NCBI RefSeq assembly: GCF_032163505.1
Contig: NZ_CP134147.1
Coordinates: 958,501 to 1,022,500 of the forward strand
Source of the DNA: Streptococcus parasanguinis
GTDB lineage: Bacteria > Bacillota > Bacilli > Lactobacillales > Streptococcaceae
Direction of reading: 5' to 3'
DNA length: 64,000 bases
The position numbers were made by a program, and so were the translations under genes. Shown piece after piece: positions 37,074 to 47,144 of this stretch. Under the pieces are notes generated by a model that worked only from the letters and a program-made list of their open reading frames with translations, was not told the origin of the DNA and made no database searches. The stretch's first letter is position 1; each line of letters begins with the position of its first letter.

Positions 37074-38186
37074 CTATGATAAAATTTCTTTAAGTTTTGA
37101 GAGGAAGTCTTGAACCTCCTCTACGGTATTGAGTTCTGAAAAACTAATTCGAAGTGATTCTTTTAGGCGTGAGCTATCTTTTCCATAGAGCGCCTCAAGG
37201 ACATGGCTGGGTTGAACTGTACCAGCGGTACAAGCAGAACCTGTAGAGACAGAAATTCCAGCAAGATCGAGTCGCATCAGTAAAACGTCATTTTGGACAC
37301 CTGGAAAGCCAAGATTCCAAACAAATGGAAGATGATCTTCATTCGCATTAACGTAGTAGTCGTAGGCTGCTAAACCATTGACTAGTTCTTGGCCGAGTTT
37401 TTGAACCTGGTTGAAATTTTCTTCTTGATGAAGTGTAGCTTGCTGAAGCGCGGTTGCCATCCCGACAATAGAAATGAGATTTTCCGTGCTGGCTCTCATC
37501 TTACTTTCCTGATCCCCACCGTGTAAGAGATTATCAAAATCTGGGACGGCTGCATAAAGGAAGCCGACTCCCTTTGGTCCGTGGAATTTGTGGGCAGAAG
37601 CACTGAGAAAATCAATTCCCAACTCTTCGGGATAGACAGGGACCTTTCCAATTGCCTGGACAGCATCAACATGAAAGGCAGCTGGAAGATCTTTTAAGAG
37701 TTCTCCGATTTCTTTAATCGGTAGAAGATCGCCTGTCTCGTTATTGGCAAACATGGTAGAGACAAGAATGGTATCCGGTCTAAGCGCCGCCTTGATATCA
37801 CGAGCCTGAATGCGTCCATCTCTTGGTTGGACGATCGTCACTTCAAATCCGAAACGTTCTACAAGATATTCGATGGGTTCTAGAACCGCATGGTGTTCCA
37901 AAGCGGTCGTAATGATGTGTTTGCCATCTGCTTGGTGTTTCAAGCAGTAGCCTTTTATAACGGTATTATTACTTTCTGATCCACCTGAAGTGAAGAAAAT
38001 ACGATTTGGAAGAGTATGGAGAGACTGAGCAATCTGCTCGCGAGATTCTCGGAGGAGTTTACTAGCCATCCGTCCATGAGCATGAAGGCTCGATGGATTT
38101 CCAAAAGTGGTCTTCATAGTTGCAGACATTTTATCAATGACTTCAGGTAGAAGGGGAGTGGTTGCGGCATTATCAAAATATATCAC
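37074..38186 (-). CDS. Cysteine desulfurase (NifS/IscS family)
   Basis: PLP enzyme that removes sulfur from cysteine as a persulfide. The 370 residues start MIYFDNAATTPLLPEV; the PLP lysine lies in SASAHKFHGPKGVGF near residue 200, and the active Cys in STGSACTAG near 323. This is the short class I type found next to prs, distinct from the suf-cluster enzyme; it probably serves tRNA thiolation, by family and context. prs lies ten bases upstream. Confidence 0.92.
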   Translation of the reverse strand: MIYFDNAATTPLLPEVIDKMSATMKTTFGNPSSLHAHGRMASKLLRESREQIAQSLHTLPNRIFFTSGGSESNNTVIKGYCLKHQADGKHIITTALEHHAVLEPIEYLVERFGFEVTIVQPRDGRIQARDIKAALRPDTILVSTMFANNETGDLLPIKEIGELLKDLPAAFHVDAVQAIGKVPVYPEELGIDFLSASAHKFHGPKGVGFLYAAVPDFDNLLHGGDQESKMRASTENLISIVGMATALQQATLHQEENFNQVQKLGQELVNGLAAYDYYVNANEDHLPFVWNLGFPGVQNDVLLMRLDLAGISVSTGSACTAGTVQPSHVLEALYGKDSSRLKESLRISFSELNTVEEVQDFLSKLKEILS

Positions 38187-38195
38187 ATTAAGACC

Positions 38196-39152
38196 TTATT
38201 TCTTGTGGTAGGCAAATAGAGGACTAACAGGTTTTCTTTCTTGAATACGAACAATAGCTTCAGCGATCAGTTCGCTAGCTGTCAGATAGTTGATATTTTT
38301 AGGTGTTGGTCCGTTTGGAGCAACAGAATCGGTTACTAAGATTTCTTTGATCGGAGCTTGGTCTAATAACTCGACAGCACCTTTTACAAATAAACCATGA
38401 CTTGATACAGCATAAATTTCAGTAGCTCCTTCGCGTTCAACGATTTTCGCAGCTTCTGAGAATGTCTTACCAGTATTGAGGATATCGTCAATCAAGATCG
38501 CTTTCTTATCTTTGACATCCCCGATAATATAGCCATAATCACGGTTCGCATCATCTTGCTCGTAATCAATGATGGCAATCGGTGCATCAAGATATTCTGC
38601 TAAACTACGAGCGCGTTTGACACCAGAGTTTTTAGGGCTGACGACTACGACGTCAGGTCCTGTTAGACCTTTATTAATGTAATGTTCTGCAAAAAGCGGA
38701 ATGGTAAAGAGGTTATCCACGGCAATATCGAAGAAACCTTGGACTTGCACTGCATGGAGATCCAGAGTGACGACACGATCCACCCCAGCTTTGACCAACA
38801 TATTTGCGACAAGCTTAGCAGTAATTGGTTCGCGAGGAGCAGCAGTCCGGTCTTGGCGAGCATAACCGAAGTAAGGCATGACCACATTGACAGTATTTGC
38901 GCTGGCCCGTTGGCAAGCATCCACCATAATTAAGAGTTCCATCAAGTGATTGTTGACAGGGAAACTGGTTGATTGAATGATATAAATATCATATCCACGA
39001 ACACTTTCCTCAATATTGACTTGGATTTCACCATCTGAGAATTGACGGGATGAAATTTTCCCAAGTGGAACCCCAGCATGATCCGCGATTTTTTGCGCAA
39101 TCTCTGGATTTGAATTGAGAGAGAAGAGCTTCATATTTTTTTTATCTGACAT
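38196..39152 (-). CDS. prs: Ribose-phosphate pyrophosphokinase
   Basis: Makes PRPP from ribose-5-phosphate and ATP, feeding the pyrE, purine, His and NAD pathways. The 318 residues contain the divalent-cation motif [17 protein letters not shown] near 133, the flexible loop [12 protein letters not shown] near 98, and the PRPP loop [13 protein letters not shown] near 220. GAGG before the ATG. Leads the minus-strand prs / desulfurase / DUF1831 / DUF4649 run. Confidence 0.96.
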   Translation of the reverse strand: MSDKKNMKLFSLNSNPEIAQKIADHAGVPLGKISSRQFSDGEIQVNIEESVRGYDIYIIQSTSFPVNNHLMELLIMVDACQRASANTVNVVMPYFGYARQDRTAAPREPITAKLVANMLVKAGVDRVVTLDLHAVQVQGFFDIAVDNLFTIPLFAEHYINKGLTGPDVVVVSPKNSGVKRARSLAEYLDAPIAIIDYEQDDANRDYGYIIGDVKDKKAILIDDILNTGKTFSEAAKIVEREGATEIYAVSSHGLFVKGAVELLDQAPIKEILVTDSVAPNGPTPKNINYLTASELIAEAIVRIQERKPVSPLFAYHKK

Positions 39153-39224
39153 GTGATTCCAACCTCATTTAGATTTTTGATCTTAGCACTATTTTAGCAA
39201 AAATTTGCGATAATTTCAGCTATT

Positions 39225-39782
39225 TTACAATCTTTCCGCCAATCTTGCGATTTTATTTTTTGCAGCTTTGTAGACGATTCCATGCTCTTTGATGAACTGA
39301 TGGAAATTTTCTTCCTGCTCAGCGGTTTCGACCTCGATTTCTAATTCATAATCTTCAGTGTCTAGATAGAGACTGTGGTCTAGTGCCACCAATCCTGCAG
39401 CTGTTTCTTTTTCGAATCGTTCTGTTGTAAGGCTTCCCCAGACAGCGAGTTGCTCAACAGAGATTTCTTTAGAGATTAAGAGGTTTTTGATTTCTCCGTC
39501 AGGAAACTGTTGGTGTTGAAGGATCGCCTCGGTTTCTTCTGGGCTGAGGTTTTGATTGTACTCGAAATGGCCAACTGCTTCAGGGACCTTGAGAGTCAAC
39601 TCAGCTTGATCTGTGAAAGTACGCACCCGCAAGGCCATTTTTTCCTTACGGATGAGCTGGTCGGGGGTATCGATATAGTGATTGGTTTGGACAACCAATT
39701 CTGTATCATCAAAAAGTGGAAGGAGGGATTGGTACTCCTCCTTGTCTAGCAAGGTTTTGTATTCAATTTCTAAATGGTTCAT
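39225..39782 (-). CDS. CYTH-domain protein
   Basis: A 185-residue protein with the CYTH (triphosphate tunnel metalloenzyme) signature: the N-terminal MNHLEIEYKTLL with the E-x-E-x-K motif, basic pairs such as RKEKMALRVRTF, and acidic YELEIEVETAE near residue 143. Starts at 39782 behind AAAGGA; the longer frame to 39818 is rejected. Divergent from relQ, as in related genomes, and may act on inorganic or nucleoside triphosphates. Confidence 0.9.
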   Translation of the reverse strand: MNHLEIEYKTLLDKEEYQSLLPLFDDTELVVQTNHYIDTPDQLIRKEKMALRVRTFTDQAELTLKVPEAVGHFEYNQNLSPEETEAILQHQQFPDGEIKNLLISKEISVEQLAVWGSLTTERFEKETAAGLVALDHSLYLDTEDYELEIEVETAEQEENFHQFIKEHGIVYKAAKNKIARLAERL

Positions 39783-39815
39783 TTTGTAGTCCTTTGCTTT
39801 TTTTCGAAAGCGATT

Positions 39816-39876
39816 CATGATATAATAAGAAATGTGTTTATTGTATACAAAAATGGTTCAGATTACAAGGTGGTAG
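39816..39876 (+). promoter_or_regulatory. relQ promoter with a possible 14-codon leaderless upstream ORF
   Basis: TGATATAAT (hexamer 39821-39826) is followed after five bases by ATG (39832), which opens a 14-codon frame ending in TAG at 39874-39876, one base before the relQ ATG. The frame runs through the relQ ribosome site AAGGTGG, so its translation would bring ribosomes onto relQ. Could be chance. Confidence 0.35.
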
Positions 39877-39877
39877 G

Positions 39878-40549
39878 ATGGCAATTGATTGGGAAAACTT
39901 CTTAGATCCGTATATCCAAGCAGTTGGGGAATTAAAAATCAAACTGCGTGGGATTCGTAAGCAATATCGTAAGCAACAAAAGCATTCTCCAATCGAGTTT
40001 GTCACAGGACGGGTCAAGCCGATTGAGAGCATCCGTGAAAAGATGATCCGAAGAAATATTTCTGAAGAAAATCTGTCTCAGGATATGCAAGATATTGCTG
40101 GTCTTCGCATCATGGTTCAGTTTGTGGACGATGTGGATGAGATCCTAGAGGTTCTGAGACAACGGCAGGATATGCGCGTGGTCCAAGAGCGAGACTACAT
40201 CCGCCACAAGAAATCAAGTGGCTACCGGAGTTACCACGTCGTGGTCGAGTACCCGGTTGATACCATTGATGGAAATGAAACGATCTTAGCAGAGATTCAA
40301 ATTCGGACCTTGTCCATGAATTTTTGGGCAACCATTGAACACTCGCTCAATTATAAATATAAAGGAGACTTTCCAGACGAGATCAAAAAACGCTTAGAGA
40401 CGACAGCAAACCTGGCCTATCTCTTGGATGAAGAGATGGGGGCAATTCGGGATGCGATTCAGGAGGCTCAAGCCCTGTTTGATCCACTTCATCGTAAGTT
40501 AAATGATGGCGTTGGAAATAGTGATGACACAGATGAAGACTACAGGTAA
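39878..40549 (+). CDS. relQ: Small alarmone synthetase RelQ
   Basis: Makes (p)ppGpp without a hydrolase domain. The 223 residues match the RelQ/YjbM type: synthetase core [17 protein letters not shown] near residue 108, [25 protein letters not shown] near 141, and a helical C-terminus. AAGGTGG before the ATG. First of relQ-nadK-rluD-pta; overlaps nadK slightly. Confidence 0.93.
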   Translation: MAIDWENFLDPYIQAVGELKIKLRGIRKQYRKQQKHSPIEFVTGRVKPIESIREKMIRRNISEENLSQDMQDIAGLRIMVQFVDDVDEILEVLRQRQDMRVVQERDYIRHKKSSGYRSYHVVVEYPVDTIDGNETILAEIQIRTLSMNFWATIEHSLNYKYKGDFPDEIKKRLETTANLAYLLDEEMGAIRDAIQEAQALFDPLHRKLNDGVGNSDDTDEDYR

Positions 40550-41351
40550 AAAAGTATCCATTATTCGCAATCGCAAGCGTCAAAGTGAAGAGGTTTTTCA
40601 GCAGTTGCGCTACAAGCTTCGGAAAAATAATTTTATTTTGACGGAGAAGCACCCGGATATTGTGATTTCAATTGGTGGCGATGGAATGTTGCTATCGGCC
40701 TTTCACAAGTATGAACACCAGTTGGATCGGGTGCGATTTGTTGGCGTCCATACCGGACACTTAGGATTCTATACAGATTACTTAGACAGTGAAATCGATA
40801 AGCTGGTTGAAAATTTAAAATATGATACAGGAGCTAAGGTTTCTTACCCTATTTTGAATGTCAAGATTACTTTCGAAAATGGGGAAACCCGTACCATGAG
40901 AGCTTTGAACGAAGCGACGATTAAGAGAAGCGACCGGACCATGGTTGCCGATCTTACGATTAATGGAGTGGATTTTGAGCGCTTCAGAGGAGACGGCATT
41001 ACTGTTTCGACTCCGACAGGAAGTACGGCATACAACAAATCCTTGGGAGGAGCAGTCCTTCACCCAACTATTGAGGCGCTGCAGATTGCTGAAATCGCCA
41101 GTCTCAACAACCGTGTTTATCGTACCTTGGGTTCTTCTGTCATTGTCCCTAAAAAGGATAAGATCGAGATTACACCGACGAGACCTGGCTTCCACATTAT
41201 CTCTGTCGATAATTCAACCTATTCTTACCGCAATATTGGAAAGGTAGAGTATCAGATTGACAACCATAAGATCAATTTTGTGGCAAGCTCCAGTCACACC
41301 AGCTTCTGGAATCGGGTCAAGGATGCCTTTATCGGAGATGATAGAGAATGA
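40524..41351 (+). CDS. nadK: NAD kinase
   Basis: Phosphorylates NAD to NADP. The family motifs [13 protein letters not shown] (residues ~46-58) and [15 protein letters not shown] (~164) are present. I set the start at [10 protein letters not shown] (40524); the next Met (40533) matches pneumococcal NadK equally well, and the ORF's first ATG (40503) lies deep in relQ. About 275 residues. Stop overlaps the rluD start by four bases. Confidence 0.92.
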   Translation: MTQMKTTGKKVSIIRNRKRQSEEVFQQLRYKLRKNNFILTEKHPDIVISIGGDGMLLSAFHKYEHQLDRVRFVGVHTGHLGFYTDYLDSEIDKLVENLKYDTGAKVSYPILNVKITFENGETRTMRALNEATIKRSDRTMVADLTINGVDFERFRGDGITVSTPTGSTAYNKSLGGAVLHPTIEALQIAEIASLNNRVYRTLGSSVIVPKKDKIEITPTRPGFHIISVDNSTYSYRNIGKVEYQIDNHKINFVASSSHTSFWNRVKDAFIGDDRE

Positions 41352-42241
41352 GATTTGAATTCATTGTCGATGAGCATGTCAAGGTCAAGACTTTCTTGAA
41401 AAAGCACGAGGTTTCTAAGGGGCTCTTAGCCAAGATTAAGTTTCGTGGTGGTCAGATCCTTGTCAATGGATGTCCGGAGAATGCAGTTTATTTGTTGGAT
41501 ATTGGGGATCGCTTGGTCATTGATATTCCGGCAGAAGAAGGTTTTGAAACCTTAAAACCTATGGATCGGCCTTTGGATATTTTGTTTGAAGATGATCATT
41601 TTTTGGTCTTAAACAAACCCTTTGGCATTGCTTCGATTCCAAGTGCGATTCATTCCAATACCTTAGCCAATTTTGTAAAAGGCTACTATGTGAAGCAGGG
41701 CTACGAGAACCAGCAGGTTCACATTGTCACTCGCTTGGACAAGGATACAAGTGGCGTTATGCTCTTTGCCAAACATGGCTATGCCCATGCTCGCTTGGAT
41801 AAGCAATTGCAGTCTAAAACGATTCAGAAACGCTATTATGCCTTGGTCAAGGGATCTGGGAAGCTTGATCCTGTTGGAGAGATTATTGCTCCGATTGCGC
41901 GTGATGAAGAGTCGATCATTACTCGAAAGGTAGCAAAAGGTGGCAAGTATGCTCATACTAGCTACCAGGTTGTTCAATCTTTTGGTGATATTCACCTAGT
42001 GGATATTCAGTTGCACACAGGTCGAACCCATCAGATCCGCGTTCATTTTTCCCATATTGGTTTTCCGCTTTTGGGAGATGATCTCTATGGCGGGAGTTTA
42101 GAAGACGGCATTGAGCGCCAGGCCCTTCATTGCCATCGTCTATCCTATTATCATCCATTTCTAGAGGAAGAATTGGTCATAGAAAGTCCACTACCTCCAG
42201 ATTTTCAAGCTGTATTAACACAGCTTCAAACCAGTTATTAA
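41348..42241 (+). CDS. rluD: RluD-like 23S rRNA pseudouridine synthase
   Basis: Isomerises uridine in large-subunit RNA. The 297 residues have an N-terminal S4-like region ([30 protein letters not shown]) and the catalytic segment [17 protein letters not shown] with the Asp; the [27 protein letters not shown] motif is at the C-terminal side. Which uridines it modifies cannot be told. Translationally coupled to nadK. Confidence 0.9.
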   Translation: MRFEFIVDEHVKVKTFLKKHEVSKGLLAKIKFRGGQILVNGCPENAVYLLDIGDRLVIDIPAEEGFETLKPMDRPLDILFEDDHFLVLNKPFGIASIPSAIHSNTLANFVKGYYVKQGYENQQVHIVTRLDKDTSGVMLFAKHGYAHARLDKQLQSKTIQKRYYALVKGSGKLDPVGEIIAPIARDEESIITRKVAKGGKYAHTSYQVVQSFGDIHLVDIQLHTGRTHQIRVHFSHIGFPLLGDDLYGGSLEDGIERQALHCHRLSYYHPFLEEELVIESPLPPDFQAVLTQLQTSY

Positions 42242-42262
42242 TTATTAAAAGGAGTAAAACTC

Positions 42263-43237
42263 ATGGAAGTTTTTGAAAATCTCAAAGCCAACCTCGTTGG
42301 TAAGAATGCACGTATTGTATTACCTGAAGGTGAAGAGCCTCGTATTCTCCAAGCAGCAAAACGAATTGTGAACGAGACAGATGTAACCCCTGTATTGCTT
42401 GGTAATCCAGATAAAATTCGTATTTACCTCGAAATCGAAGGGGTTTTGGAAGGATATGAAGTTATTGATCCGCATTCTTATCCAGGTTTTGAAGAGATGG
42501 TAGCTTCCTTAGTAGAACGTCGTAAGGGCAAAATGACAGAAGAAGAAGCGCGTCAAGTTTTGAAAGACGACGTTAACTATTTTGGTGTCATGTTGGTGCA
42601 CATGGGAATTGTTGATGGGATGGTATCTGGTGCGATTCACTCAACAGCCGCAACTGTTCGTCCGGCTCTTCAAATTATCAAAACTCGTCCAAATGTAAAA
42701 CGGACTTCAGGTGCCTTCCTCATGGTTCGTGGTTCTGAACGTTACTTGTTTGGAGACTGTGCGATTAACATCAATCCAGATGCTGAAGGTTTGGCTGAAA
42801 TTGCCATCAACTCTGCTATCACAGCCAAGATGTTTGGCATCGATCCGAAAATCGCCATGTTGAGCTATTCAACCAAAGGTTCTGGTTTCGGTGAAAGTGT
42901 TGATAAAGTTGTGGAAGCAACAAAAATCGCTCATGAACTTCGTCCAGACCTTGAAATTGATGGGGAATTGCAATTTGACGCTGCCTTTGTACCAGAAACA
43001 GCAGCATTGAAAGCTCCAGGAAGCAAGGTGGCAGGACAAGCTAATGTCTTTATCTTCCCAGGTATTGAGGCGGGTAACATTGGGTACAAGATGGCAGAAC
43101 GTCTCGGTGGCTTTGCTGCAGTAGGACCAGTTTTGCAAGGGTTGAACAAACCAGTTAACGACCTTTCTCGCGGATGTAATGCAGATGACGTCTATAAATT
43201 AACCTTGATTACGGCTGCTCAAGCTGTTGAACAATAA
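42263..43237 (+). CDS. pta: Phosphate acetyltransferase
   Basis: Converts acetyl-CoA to acetyl phosphate for ATP formation by acetate kinase. The 324 residues are the short, single-domain type: VLPEGEEPRILQAA near 20, SYSTKGSG near 195, and DGELQFDAAFVPETAALKAPGSKVAGQANVFIFPGIEAGNIGYK at 230-280 broken by family-conserved Pro/Gly. Copy C of the repeat begins 13 bases after the stop. Confidence 0.95.
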   Translation: MEVFENLKANLVGKNARIVLPEGEEPRILQAAKRIVNETDVTPVLLGNPDKIRIYLEIEGVLEGYEVIDPHSYPGFEEMVASLVERRKGKMTEEEARQVLKDDVNYFGVMLVHMGIVDGMVSGAIHSTAATVRPALQIIKTRPNVKRTSGAFLMVRGSERYLFGDCAININPDAEGLAEIAINSAITAKMFGIDPKIAMLSYSTKGSGFGESVDKVVEATKIAHELRPDLEIDGELQFDAAFVPETAALKAPGSKVAGQANVFIFPGIEAGNIGYKMAERLGGFAAVGPVLQGLNKPVNDLSRGCNADDVYKLTLITAAQAVEQ

Positions 43238-43249
43238 GAAATGCATTTA

Positions 43250-43425
43250 GAGAGTGGGACAGAAATCGGTAATTCGTTAGAATTCGATTTCGTCTTCCCA
43301 CCTCCGCACAGTTGAGTAGGGCTGTAAAAGCTGATGAAATCAGCGTAGTAGAGCCCACTAAACCACTGCGTCTTGCTCGACAATCCAAAAATAATTGAGA
43401 GGCTAGGACTTTTGTCCCAGCCTCT
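43250..43425 (-). repeat. ~176-bp three-hairpin intergenic repeat, copy C
   Basis: Same orientation as copies B and D. Differs by a few bases (for example CGTCTTCCCAC for CGTCGTCCCAC, and ACTAAACCACTG in place of ACTCAACCACTG), which partly weaken the stems. Confidence 0.9.
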
Positions 43426-43468
43426 TTTTCTTTATAAAATCAGAATTTCTAAACTCTAACTCATTCTA

Positions 43469-43486
43469 TGGTATACTAGGAATATG
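43469..43486 (+). promoter_or_regulatory. Extended -10 promoter giving a leaderless mutY mRNA
   Basis: TGGTATACT (hexamer 43472-43477), six bases, then ATG at 43484. AGGAA occurs in those six bases but would not be transcribed. Confidence 0.6.
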
Positions 43487-44638
43487 TTAGATTTAAAAGA
43501 TTACGGGATTACCATGTGGGAGGAGGAGAAAATCGCTTCCTTCCGAGAAAAGTTATTAGTCTGGTATGATGCCCATAAACGGGATCTTCCCTGGAGAAGG
43601 ACCCAGGATCCTTATAAAATTTGGATCTCAGAAATTATGCTCCAGCAGACACGTGTCGATACGGTGATTCCTTATTATGAGCGGTTTTTAGACTGGTTTC
43701 CGACGGTCGCTGATTTGGCTCAAGCTCCTGAAGAAAAACTCTTAAAAGCTTGGGAAGGCTTGGGGTATTACTCACGTGTCCGCAATATGCAGAAAGCTGC
43801 CCAGCAGATAATGGAAAAACACGGAGGAGTGTTTCCATCAAGTTATGAGGAAATATCTAAACTCAAGGGAATTGGGCCTTATACAGCTGGTGCCATTGCT
43901 AGTATTGCCTTTGGATTACCAGAGCCAGCAGTGGATGGCAATGTCATGAGGGTTTTAGCTCGTTTGTTTGAGGTGGACTACGATATCGGAGTTCCAACCA
44001 ATCGCAAGATTTTTCAAGCCATGATGGAAATCTTGATCGATCCTGCCCGGCCGGGTGATTTCAATCAGGCCTTGATGGATTTGGGCTCCGATATTGAGTC
44101 CCCAGTCAATCCACGGCCGGAAGAGAGTCCTGTTAAGGATTTTAGCGCGGCCTACCAACATGGGACCATGGATCGTTATCCCATTAAGGCTCCTAAGAAG
44201 AAACCGGTACCTGTCTATCTAACAGCCTATATTATCAAGGATAGCCAAGGGCGCTATTTGCTGGAGAAAAATGAGCGAGAAGGGCTTTTATCAGGTTTCT
44301 GGCATTTCCCCTTGATCGAAGTGGATAGCCTATCTGAGAACCTAGGTCAATTATCTCTACTGGATGGGAAGGGGGATGCAGAGAGTAACCCAGAAATTCT
44401 TTCTTTTGAACAGGACTATGACTTGGCCATTGAATGGCAGGACAGATCGTATCCTATCGTCCAGCATATCTTTTCGCATCGCAAGTGGCAGGTTCAACTT
44501 CGTTACGGCCTAGTAAAAGAAGGAAAGCAACCAGCAAGTGAATCGACTGTTTGGTTAACACCAGAAGAATTTTTGGACTATCCGTTTGCTAAACCTCAGC
44601 AGAAGATCTGGACGTCTTTTTCGGAAAATGAAAAATAG
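43484..44638 (+). CDS. mutY: A/G-specific adenine glycosylase lacking the Fe-S cluster
   Basis: Removes adenine mispaired with 8-oxo-G, partner of mutX-type sanitation. The 384 residues contain the HhH motif ELKGIGPYTAGAIASIAF with Lys or Asp catalytic positions (VDGNVMRVLAR), and a C-terminal NUDIX-like 8-oxoG reader (LEKNEREGLLSGFWHFPLIE). All four cysteines that normally bind the 4Fe-4S cluster are absent: the DLGSDIESPVNPRPEESP segment has Ser/Glu at those places. Clusterless MutY is known in streptococci. Confidence 0.95.
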   Translation: MLDLKDYGITMWEEEKIASFREKLLVWYDAHKRDLPWRRTQDPYKIWISEIMLQQTRVDTVIPYYERFLDWFPTVADLAQAPEEKLLKAWEGLGYYSRVRNMQKAAQQIMEKHGGVFPSSYEEISKLKGIGPYTAGAIASIAFGLPEPAVDGNVMRVLARLFEVDYDIGVPTNRKIFQAMMEILIDPARPGDFNQALMDLGSDIESPVNPRPEESPVKDFSAAYQHGTMDRYPIKAPKKKPVPVYLTAYIIKDSQGRYLLEKNEREGLLSGFWHFPLIEVDSLSENLGQLSLLDGKGDAESNPEILSFEQDYDLAIEWQDRSYPIVQHIFSHRKWQVQLRYGLVKEGKQPASESTVWLTPEEFLDYPFAKPQQKIWTSFSENEK

Positions 44639-44666
44639 CTAGAGACTGATCTCTAGCTATTTTTTT
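44633..44666. terminator. Bidirectional terminator between mutY and the thioredoxin-like gene
   Basis: AAATAGCTAGAGA-ctga-TCTCTAGCTATTTTTTT; overlaps the mutY stop and reaches the stop of the next gene. Confidence 0.9.
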
Positions 44667-45021
44667 ATAGATGAGCGAATTCTTTGATTTCTTCTTCAGA
44701 CATAGATGAGTCGCAACGAACAGTGACTTCACCAGATTCGACATGTAAAAATCCTGGGACAGTTGGGATGCCGTAAGTTGAGCGGAAGGCCTGTAATGCG
44801 TCTAGCTGACTTGGTTCTTCACTATTAATGAAGTAGATATGAGCTTTGGTTTCAGCTACGACAGCTGCTAACTTAGTAGCGAACTTCCGGCAGTAAGGAC
44901 AAGTCTTGCGTCCGATAAAGAAGGTCGCTGTTTCTTTTTGATCGATCGCTTCTTGCGCACGCGCGACAGTTGTCACTTCAAGATCTTTAATATCTTCTAA
45001 AAATTGTTCAAATTGTTCCAT
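44665..45021 (-). CDS. Thioredoxin-like protein (bacteriocin accessory type)
   Basis: A 118-residue thioredoxin-fold protein with the CPYC active site in RKTCPYCRKF near residue 38 and the cis-Pro segment YGIPTVPGFLHV near 84. No signal peptide, so cytosolic. Such proteins are often annotated bacteriocin transport accessory, but no bacteriocin genes are nearby; a general disulfide reductase is equally likely. GAGGT before the ATG. Confidence 0.82.
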   Translation of the reverse strand: MEQFEQFLEDIKDLEVTTVARAQEAIDQKETATFFIGRKTCPYCRKFATKLAAVVAETKAHIYFINSEEPSQLDALQAFRSTYGIPTVPGFLHVESGEVTVRCDSSMSEEEIKEFAHL

Positions 45022-45098
45022 GAGATTACCTCGCTTTCTTCTAAGTCTAGTATGCCATAATTTCTATAAAATCGCTGGTATTTGCTACGAAAGAAAGA

Positions 45099-45273
45099 GA
45101 GAGTGGGACAGAAATCGGTAATTCGTTAGAATTCGATTTCGTCGTCCCACCTCCGCACAGTTGAGTAGGGCTGTAAAAGCTGATGAAATCAGCGTAGTAG
45201 AGCCCACTCAACCACTGCGTCTTGCTCAACAATCCAAAAATAATTGAGAGGCTAGGACTTTTGTCCCAGCCTC
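45099..45273 (-). repeat. ~176-bp three-hairpin intergenic repeat, copy D
   Basis: Lies between pgm (stop 45279, minus strand) and the thioredoxin-like gene. The pgm message enters it by the GAGGCTGGGAC end, five bases after its stop. Confidence 0.9.
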
Positions 45274-45278
45274 GTGTT

Positions 45279-46994
45279 TTAACCTACAAAAGCATTGATT
45301 TCTGCTTCGATATTGGCAATTTTTTCTTTAGCATCTACTTCAGATTCACCAACTGTAGCGATGTAGAATTTGATTTTTGGTTCTGTACCTGAAGGACGAA
45401 CGGCAAACCAGGAATCATCAGCTAAGATGTATTTAAGCACGTTACTTGGAGGAGTTGTCAATTTTTCAACGCCGTCAGCAGTAGTAGCTGTTTGTTCCAA
45501 GAAGTCTTCTGTCTTAGCAATGTCTGTCTTGTTGAATTGTTTAGGAGCATTGCCACGGAATTTATCCATGATTTTCTTGATTTCAGCAGCTCCGTCCACA
45601 CCTGAAAGGGTAACAGAGATTGTTTTTTCTGCGAAGTAGCCGTATTGTTTGTAGATTTCTTCGATACCATCTGCCAAAGTCATACCACGTGAGCGGTAGT
45701 AAGCTGCGATTTCAGCAACGATAAGAACGGCTTGGATAGCATCTTTGTCACGTACGAATGGTTTGATGAGGTAACCGAAGCTTTCTTCGAAACCAAGCAT
45801 GTAAGTGTGGTTGTGTTGTGTTTCAAATTCATGAATTTTTTCACCAATAAATTTGAAACCAGTCAAGACGTTAAACATAGTTGCGCCGTAGCTTTCTGCA
45901 ATCTTAGTCACCAACTCAGTTGATACGATTGATTTACAGAGGGCAGCATTGGCAGGAAGGGTACCAGCTGTTTTGTGAGCTTCAAGAATGTATTTAGCAA
46001 TGATCGCTCCGATTTGGTTACCAGAAAGGTTGAGGTAAGAACCATCTGGTTGGCGGATTTCAACACCAAGGCGGTCAGCATCTGGGTCAGTTGCAACCAA
46101 TACATCAGCGTCTACTTTGCGGCCAAGTTCTTCAGCAAGAGCAAAGGCAGCTTGGTTTTCAGGGTTTGGAGATTTAACAGTTGAGAAGTCAGCATCTGGA
46201 ACGGCTTGAGCCTCAACAACTTGAACAGCTTCAAATCCAGCTTGGGCAAGAGCACGACGAGCCAACATTTCACCAGTACCATGAAGTGGTGTGTAGACAA
46301 TCTTCATGTCGCGACCGTATTCATTGATCAAGTCTTGGTTGATGTTAACGCCTTTCACTTCTTTCAAGTATTCAGCGTCGACATTTTCACCGATAACTTC
46401 AATCAAGCCACTAGCTTTGCTTTCTTCAAGGTCAGCCAATTGTACAGTGAAAGGATTTTCGATAGCACGGATGTAATCTGTCAAAGCATCGGCATCTGCA
46501 GGTGGCATTTGTCCACCGTCTTCACCATATACCTTATATCCATTAAACGGAGCAGGGTTGTGGCTAGCGGTTACCATAATCCCAGCAAATGTGTGGAGAT
46601 GACGAACAGCAAATGACAATTCAGGTGTTGGACGTAGGCTTTCAAATACATAAGATTTGATTCCGTGTGCAGCCAAAACTTGAGCAGATTCAAAAGCAAA
46701 CTCAGGAGAGAAGTGACGGCTGTCGTAGGCGATCGCAACACCGCGTTTCTTCGCTTCCTCACCTTTTGAGTCGATTAATTGGGCCAACCCTTCAGTTGCT
46801 TGGCGAACAACATAGATATTAATACGGTTGGTACCAGCACCGATTAATCCACGCATACCAGCTGTACCGAATTCAAGGTTGGTATAGAAGGCATCTTCTT
46901 TTGTTTTTTCATCCATTGCGACCAACTCATCACGAAGGTAAGCTGGTAATTCAGCAAAGTCGAGCCATTTTTGGTAGTTTTCTTGATAGGTCAT
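45279..46994 (-). CDS. pgm: Phosphoglucomutase (alpha-D-phosphohexomutase family)
   Basis: Interconverts glucose-1- and glucose-6-phosphate for UDP-glucose, capsule and glycolipid supply. The 571 residues show the catalytic serine loop TASHNPAPFNGYKVYGEDG near 142, the metal loop DPDADRLGVE near 300, the sugar loop GFEESFGYL, and the phosphate site RPSGTEPKIKFY near the C-terminus. It would provide sugar donors to the glycosyltransferases at 15.7-19.5 kb. A 13-of-15 CodY-like site lies upstream at 47044-47058. Confidence 0.95.
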   Translation of the reverse strand: MTYQENYQKWLDFAELPAYLRDELVAMDEKTKEDAFYTNLEFGTAGMRGLIGAGTNRINIYVVRQATEGLAQLIDSKGEEAKKRGVAIAYDSRHFSPEFAFESAQVLAAHGIKSYVFESLRPTPELSFAVRHLHTFAGIMVTASHNPAPFNGYKVYGEDGGQMPPADADALTDYIRAIENPFTVQLADLEESKASGLIEVIGENVDAEYLKEVKGVNINQDLINEYGRDMKIVYTPLHGTGEMLARRALAQAGFEAVQVVEAQAVPDADFSTVKSPNPENQAAFALAEELGRKVDADVLVATDPDADRLGVEIRQPDGSYLNLSGNQIGAIIAKYILEAHKTAGTLPANAALCKSIVSTELVTKIAESYGATMFNVLTGFKFIGEKIHEFETQHNHTYMLGFEESFGYLIKPFVRDKDAIQAVLIVAEIAAYYRSRGMTLADGIEEIYKQYGYFAEKTISVTLSGVDGAAEIKKIMDKFRGNAPKQFNKTDIAKTEDFLEQTATTADGVEKLTTPPSNVLKYILADDSWFAVRPSGTEPKIKFYIATVGESEVDAKEKIANIEAEINAFVG

Positions 46995-47144
46995 GCAAGC
47001 GTCTCCTTTTTGCTTATAATTTAATCGCTTACATTATAGCAAATTTTTTCTGAAAATTCTAGCGATAAATGTAAATCTTTTCAAAAAAATAGAGCTAATT
47101 CACCATCAAATAAAGCCAAGATAAATTGGTCTTGGCTTGAAAGG

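Noticed and set aside
44665..45021. Bacteriocin locus suggested by the accessory-type thioredoxin
   Set aside because: No leader peptide, transporter or immunity gene nearby.
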